Source: Porphyromonadaceae bacterium (GTDB lineage Bacteria > Bacteroidota > Bacteroidia > Bacteroidales > Paludibacteraceae). Taken from it: 9,552 bases of DNA. Where the stretch lies: NCBI GenBank assembly GCA_905372605.1, contig CAJPPQ010000043.1, positions 1 through 9,552 of the forward strand, written 5' to 3'. The notes under the pieces were generated by a model, which was not told the DNA's origin, ran no database searches, and saw only the letters and a list, made by a program, of their open reading frames with translations. Shown here piece by piece: positions 6,459-9,552 of this stretch (within the stretch, counting starts at the first letter, position 1; each line of letters starts with the position of its first letter). The translations under genes were made by a program, and so were the position numbers.

Positions 6459-6512
6459 GGCAGGAAGATGGTAAGGACATCTTTATTGCCTTATAAATCA
6501 GTTTTTTCCCCC
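6459..6512 (+). terminator. Weak terminator-like hairpin after nth
   Basis: GGCA (6459-6462) and AAGATG (6465-6470) pair with CATCTT (6478-6483) and TGCC (6487-6490), with a small internal loop. A run of six T comes only about 11 bases after the stem (CAGTTTTTT, near 6502-6507). The long gap makes this a poor intrinsic terminator, but nothing better follows nth on the plus strand. Confidence 0.35.
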
Positions 6513-6549
6513 TAAAGATAGCTTGCAAAAGAGTCTGTACATAAAACAT

Positions 6550-6580
6550 AAAAAGGCTGCCTCCGCAACGGAGACAGCCT
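6550..6580 (-). terminator. Intrinsic terminator of the peptide transporter gene
   Basis: Read on the minus strand, a 12-base stem pairs AGGCTGTCTCCG (6580-6569) with CGGAGGCAGCCT (6565-6554), with one mismatch and a three-base loop. Five T follow at once (A tract 6550-6554 on the plus strand). It begins 22 bases after the transporter stop. Confidence 0.88.
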
Positions 6581-6602
6581 CTGTGTATGCTCGGGTAAGC
6601 GA

Positions 6603-8162
6603 CTATCGAGCCACTCTTTCGAGCCACTTTACCATACTGAGCATCACGAGCATCGACATACCTGTGGCGCCGACAAACACAAGCCAGCACGCCCAGATAG
6701 GAACGCTCGTATATAGTATACCGCCGATGAAAAGCAGTGCGTTGCCTATCGCCGTAGCAGCGAGCCAGCAGCCCTGCATAAGCCCCTGCAAGTGAGGAGG
6801 AGCCACCTTCGACACAAATGCAAGTCCAAGCGGCGAAATGAAGAGCTCGGCTACCGTCAGGATGAAGTAGAGCCCTATCATAACGAAAGGAGTTACCTTA
6901 ATTGCAGAAAGAGCTTCTGCCGACATCGAACTCAATGCGTCTTTTGCGGGAAGTGTCAGAGAGAAAAGCATCAAAAATACGTATGCGAGCGAAGCGATGC
7001 CCATACCGATACCAATCTTCATCGGTGTCGACACTTCTTTGCCCCTCTTTTTGAGAAATCCGAAGAACCACATGATAAGCGGTGTCAACGAAACCACAAA
7101 GAACGGATTTACACACTGAAATATCTCTGCACCCTTGATAGTGGTGAAACCAAGATTGATATTTATCACGTCGAGATTCACGTAGTCGCGAGCGAAATAG
7201 GTGAGCGAGTAACCGTTTTGGTGGAACGAGAGCCAGAAGAAGATAACCACTCCAAATACTGCGAAAAGTGCGTAGATTCTTTGCCTAATCTCGTCGGCAG
7301 ACATCTTGATTTCTTCTCTCGAATGGGTAGCCTTGTCGGCATTTTGGCTCTTGCGTGCAGCCGGGTCGGGAAATTTGCTCTTGTTTATCACAAAAATGAT
7401 GAGCGAAACCACCATCATCAGCACAGCCGCCATAAATGCGTACTGAAATCCCCTACTGAATACGTTCAGATAGTCGCCCACGAATGTAGCGATGTCGGTC
7501 GGCTGAGTGCCACCGAGACTCACTTGGCTTGCGTAGGTCGTAAGTTTCTCCATATCGCCGGCTGCCATAGCGTCGCCCTGAGCGAGGTACTTGTGGCAGA
7601 GTTCGGGTAGAGCGGCGTTGTAATCGAAGTGATTCACCTTCAACCACCAGTTCCTTACACCGATAGCTATCCAAGGAGCGAAGAAACCGCCGATGTTGAT
7701 AAACATATAAAATATCTGAAAACCGGACTCACGTCTGTCTGCATATCTCGGATCGTCGTACATCTGACCCACCAGAGCTTGCAAATTGCCCTTAAATAAT
7801 CCGTTACCGAAAGCAATGACGAGCAATCCGAAGCACGTCAGAGCCAAATAGAGCGGCAATGAAGGCACGGGAGTCGGCGTAGGCACCGCGATGATGATAT
7901 AACCGAGCGACATTACTATAATGCCGACCAAAATGGTCAACTTATATTTGCCTGTTCGGTCGGCAATAATGCCTCCGACGAGGGCAAGCAAGTAAATAGA
8001 GGCATAAAAAGCCGAATACACATAACCTGTCGTCTTCTCGTCGAGCCCAAATTTGGCTGAGATAAACAACGTTAAGATTGCCATCATAATATAAAAGCCA
8101 AAACGTTCGCCCATATTGGCAAGAGCTGCGGCAATCAGTCCTTTTGGATGATTCTTGAACAT
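6603..8162 (-). CDS. POT/PTR2-family proton-dependent peptide transporter
   Basis: An inner-membrane carrier of the major facilitator superfamily that imports di- or tripeptides with protons. The 519 residues fit the usual bacterial size and 12-14 helices. Visible hallmarks are GERFGFY (18-24) in helix 1, the MFS loop GGIIADRTGKYK (63-74), GNGLFKGNLQALVG (119-132; FKPN is commoner than FKGN), FYMFINIGGFFAPW (151-164; the second PTR2 signature), the helix-7 FFWLSFHQNG (308-317) and AELFISPLG (438-446) with E439 at the conserved late glutamate. The ExxERF proton-coupling motif reads N16-M-G-E19-R-F: the first glutamate is Asn. Residues about 170-235 form a long polar loop between two helices. 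It starts 69 bases after the acyltransferase stop on the same strand and may be cotranscribed. Substrate range cannot be told. Confidence 0.9.
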   Translation of the reverse strand: MFKNHPKGLIAAALANMGERFGFYIMMAILTLFISAKFGLDEKTTGYVYSAFYASIYLLALVGGIIADRTGKYKLTILVGIIVMSLGYIIIAVPTPTPVPSLPLYLALTCFGLLVIAFGNGLFKGNLQALVGQMYDDPRYADRRESGFQIFYMFINIGGFFAPWIAIGVRNWWLKVNHFDYNAALPELCHKYLAQGDAMAAGDMEKLTTYASQVSLGGTQPTDIATFVGDYLNVFSRGFQYAFMAAVLMMVVSLIIFVINKSKFPDPAARKSQNADKATHSREEIKMSADEIRQRIYALFAVFGVVIFFWLSFHQNGYSLTYFARDYVNLDVININLGFTTIKGAEIFQCVNPFFVVSLTPLIMWFFGFLKKRGKEVSTPMKIGIGMGIASLAYVFLMLFSLTLPAKDALSSMSAEALSAIKVTPFVMIGLYFILTVAELFISPLGLAFVSKVAPPHLQGLMQGCWLAATAIGNALLFIGGILYTSVPIWACWLVFVGATGMSMLVMLSMVKWLERVAR

Positions 8163-8231
8163 AAATACTATTCTTTTTGTTTATTAAATTAATATAGTTT
8201 GATAAAAGTCTTACTCATTACTCTCTCCTCG
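8163..8231 (-). promoter_or_regulatory. Short AT-rich gap before the transporter; no clear promoter
   Basis: The minus-strand sequence between the acyltransferase stop and the transporter ATG is very AT-rich. The closest -7-like string is TAATTTAA, which lacks the G of TAnnTTTG and has no TTG at the right distance. Readthrough from the acyltransferase promoter is therefore as likely as a separate weak promoter. Confidence 0.3.
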
Positions 8232-9383
8232 TCAGTTTCCTTCTGCCGCTATCTTGTTTTTTAGCGGATTGGCATACATCTCGAGCATCTTTTCTCGGCA
8301 AAAAGCCTTATCGACTTGCCGTAGCTCTATCTTTGCTATCTGCTGCTCGATATATGCAGAGAAATTATCCTTTTCTTCTTCGGTATAATTGCTCTCGAAG
8401 CGGCTGCTTCCCTCTGCGAGGTCGAATGCTATGTAGTTTGTCTTGAATATTTTGTACGCACGGTGTATCCTTGTGTCGATAGCTTCGGCTACTCGCCGTA
8501 CCTCTTCGTTGCGTGGCAATCGTTCGGCTGCGATTCGGTCGAGTTCTTTGTCGATTGGTGGTGTAAAGGCATAGTGTATCTCCGAGGCAGACCCCAGAGC
8601 CCCTATTTGCATACTCAGTACGTCGTCGGCAGCAGATTTTACGAAATTTTCGTCGTCGCGTCGCTGCTGTAGCTCTTTGGCTTTCATATAATCGCACACG
8701 TCGTACTCGTACGATATGGCGAGCGGCTGCATGCGGAGCTTTTTTATATTTTCTACGAAACTACCTTCGCCGCTTAGCGAGAGCATCTTCAGAAGCGAAA
8801 TCTGTGTGCGGTCGTCGGAGTCTTTGGCTCTGCCCTCGCGCTGGGCAAGCCAGATAGATGCCCGCTTCTGTGTGATAGTATGTGCGATATATCGCGATAG
8901 CTCTCCGAATGCCGAGATCTGCTCGCCGCGAGTGAGGTTGCGTCGTACGACGAAACTCTTATTTACTCGCATAGCGTCGGTAATCCAAGGCTTTGCCATC
9001 AGATTGCTGCCGATAGCTATCTCCGAAGTCTTCATGCCGCACCTCAGTAGTACGTATTGCAAGAAAGCAGGGTCGATTATTATGTCTCTATGATTCGACA
9101 AGAAGAGAGCAGGCTGCCTTACATACTCCGAGCCCGAGAAGGTGATGGCGGTAGATTTAATGTTTTTTAGATGCTCCAACATCGGAAACATATACTCTTC
9201 TTGGAATTGGTCTACCGACCGAAGTTCTTTGTATCGAAGCACGAGCTTGTCGGCAAGTTGCTTCGGCATTATCATAGCGATACCGGCGAGTACCTCTTTG
9301 TTGCCTACGAGCCGACCCAAGACTTTCGTCAGTTCGCTGTCGTTGTAAGGTCTTATGTCGTCGAAATCGCTTCGTGTTGTCAT
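8232..9383 (-). CDS. PlsC/PlsB-like glycerolipid acyltransferase
   Basis: A probable acyltransferase of the 1-acylglycerol-3-phosphate / glycerol-3-phosphate type, acting on phospholipid or related lipid precursors at the membrane. The 383-residue protein carries a central acyltransferase domain of about residues 75-240. Its catalytic block is LSNHRDIIIDP (95-105). The usual HX4D spacing is not met: H98 and D104 are separated by five residues, as in HRD-type relatives. FVVRRN (144-149) fits motif II and REGRAKDSDDRTQ (182-194) fits the EGR motif with its PlsB-like tail. A helical N-terminal region (about 1-70) and a charged C-terminal extension (about 240-383) make it longer than PlsC (about 240) and much shorter than PlsB (about 800). 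No clear transmembrane segment is seen. A strong promoter lies just upstream. The substrate is unknown; other lipid acylations are possible. Confidence 0.8.
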   Translation of the reverse strand: MTTRSDFDDIRPYNDSELTKVLGRLVGNKEVLAGIAMIMPKQLADKLVLRYKELRSVDQFQEEYMFPMLEHLKNIKSTAITFSGSEYVRQPALFLSNHRDIIIDPAFLQYVLLRCGMKTSEIAIGSNLMAKPWITDAMRVNKSFVVRRNLTRGEQISAFGELSRYIAHTITQKRASIWLAQREGRAKDSDDRTQISLLKMLSLSGEGSFVENIKKLRMQPLAISYEYDVCDYMKAKELQQRRDDENFVKSAADDVLSMQIGALGSASEIHYAFTPPIDKELDRIAAERLPRNEEVRRVAEAIDTRIHRAYKIFKTNYIAFDLAEGSSRFESNYTEEEKDNFSAYIEQQIAKIELRQVDKAFCREKMLEMYANPLKNKIAAEGN

Positions 9384-9403
9384 CTCTCTTTTTTTGTAGA
9401 CTG

Positions 9404-9432
9404 CAAAGATAATAATTTTAGCTTAATTGCAA
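9404..9432 (-). promoter_or_regulatory. Bacteroidota-type promoter for the acyltransferase gene
   Basis: On the minus strand TTG (9432-9430), an 18-base spacer and TATCTTTG (9411-9404) followed by C match TTG-N18/19-TAnnTTTG. Transcription would start near 9398, leaving a short purine-rich leader (AAAAAAAGAGAG) before the ATG at 9383. Confidence 0.78.
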
Positions 9433-9446
9433 GCTATATTAGCTTA
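9418..9446. repeat. Operator-like repeats over the acyltransferase promoter
   Basis: TTAGCTTA occurs at 9418-9425 and again at 9439-9446, exactly 21 bases (two helical turns) apart. Between them AAGCTA (9431-9436) pairs with TAGCTT (9440-9445) as an inverted repeat with a three-base spacer. The set covers the -33 element and the spacer of the promoter, a usual place for a repressor site. No regulator gene is in the window, and the repeats are short and AT-rich. Confidence 0.4.
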
Positions 9447-9482
9447 GTGTTTCGGCGGCGTGTTTTTTGCTCGGTATGCCTC

Positions 9483-9552
9483 TCACTTTACCCCGAATCC
9501 TTTGAGGTCTGCCGATACGGTGAAGTGTAGTGTCGGGTTGCCGCTCTGGAAC
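9483..9552 (-). CDS. C-terminal fragment of an unidentified protein, 5' part outside window
   Basis: The minus-strand frame from 9551 to the TGA at 9483-9485 reads 22 residues, beginning FQSGNPTLHF and ending LKGFGVK. Codon use (TCG, CTC, ACC) resembles the neighbouring genes and the frame reaches the window edge unbroken, so it is probably the real end of a gene. The alternating polar/hydrophobic pattern hints at a beta strand. The family is not recognisable from so short a piece. The following 99 bases hold the acyltransferase promoter, so the two are probably separate units. Confidence 0.5.
   Translation of the reverse strand, partial: FQSGNPTLHFTVSADLKGFGVK

Noticed and set aside
6792..7610. 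Long plus-strand open frame of 272 codons opposite the peptide transporter
   Set aside because: It lies wholly antisense to a clear POT gene, its translation is rich in Cys, His and Arg with no domain pattern, and no promoter or start signal precedes it.
1..9552. CRISPR array, insertion sequence, prophage or defence cluster
   Set aside because: I found no regularly spaced repeats, transposase or integrase motifs, target-site duplications or defence-type domains; every large open frame is accounted for by housekeeping families.

Overview
The window is ordinary chromosomal DNA from a member of the Bacteroidota, most likely order Bacteroidales. The evidence is a set of promoters of the form TTG-N18/19-TAnnTTTG, starts with no strong Shine-Dalgarno sequence, a DksA/TraR-family protein directly upstream of lspA, a START-like domain protein of the Bacteroidota type, and an LspA carrying the extra segment between its third and fourth conserved motifs. 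I see no phage, insertion sequence, integrase, CRISPR array or toxin cluster. Genus cannot be set from the sequence alone.

Layout from left to right. The 3' part of a tRNA-Ala(UGC) with its own hairpin terminator (1-107) converges with a minus-strand operon read as DksA/TraR-like regulator (2400-2008), lspA (1913-1272) and mltG (1275-235). lspA and mltG overlap by four bases. A second minus-strand pair follows: cytidine deaminase cdd (3471-2998), then a START-like domain protein (2958-2575). The 150 bases from 3472 to 3621 are a divergent control region. It drives cdd leftwards and mreB (3622-4650) rightwards; mreB is followed 41 bases later by a FabK/nitronate-monooxygenase-like flavoenzyme (4692-5645). 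A strong hairpin terminator at 5750-5787 closes that unit and sits only eight bases before the ATG of nth (5796-6458, endonuclease III). nth converges on a POT-family peptide transporter (8162-6603), which has a strong terminator at 6580-6550. Upstream of the transporter, on the same strand, is a PlsC/PlsB-like acyltransferase (9383-8232) with a near-perfect promoter. The last 70 bases are the C-terminus of one more minus-strand protein.

Much of the content concerns the cell envelope: lipoprotein signal peptide removal (LspA), glycan strand termination (MltG), cell shape (MreB), possibly fatty acid synthesis (the flavoenzyme), phospholipid acylation (the acyltransferase) and peptide import (POT). 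The rest is nucleotide salvage (Cdd), DNA repair (Nth) and transcription control (DksA-like). No previously undescribed multi-gene system is evident. The points most worth a second look are the loss of three of four zinc-ligand positions in the DksA-like protein, replacement of the first glutamate of the ExxERF motif in the peptide transporter, an operator-like repeat set over the acyltransferase promoter, the terminator abutting the nth start codon, and mreB standing without mreC or mreD downstream.
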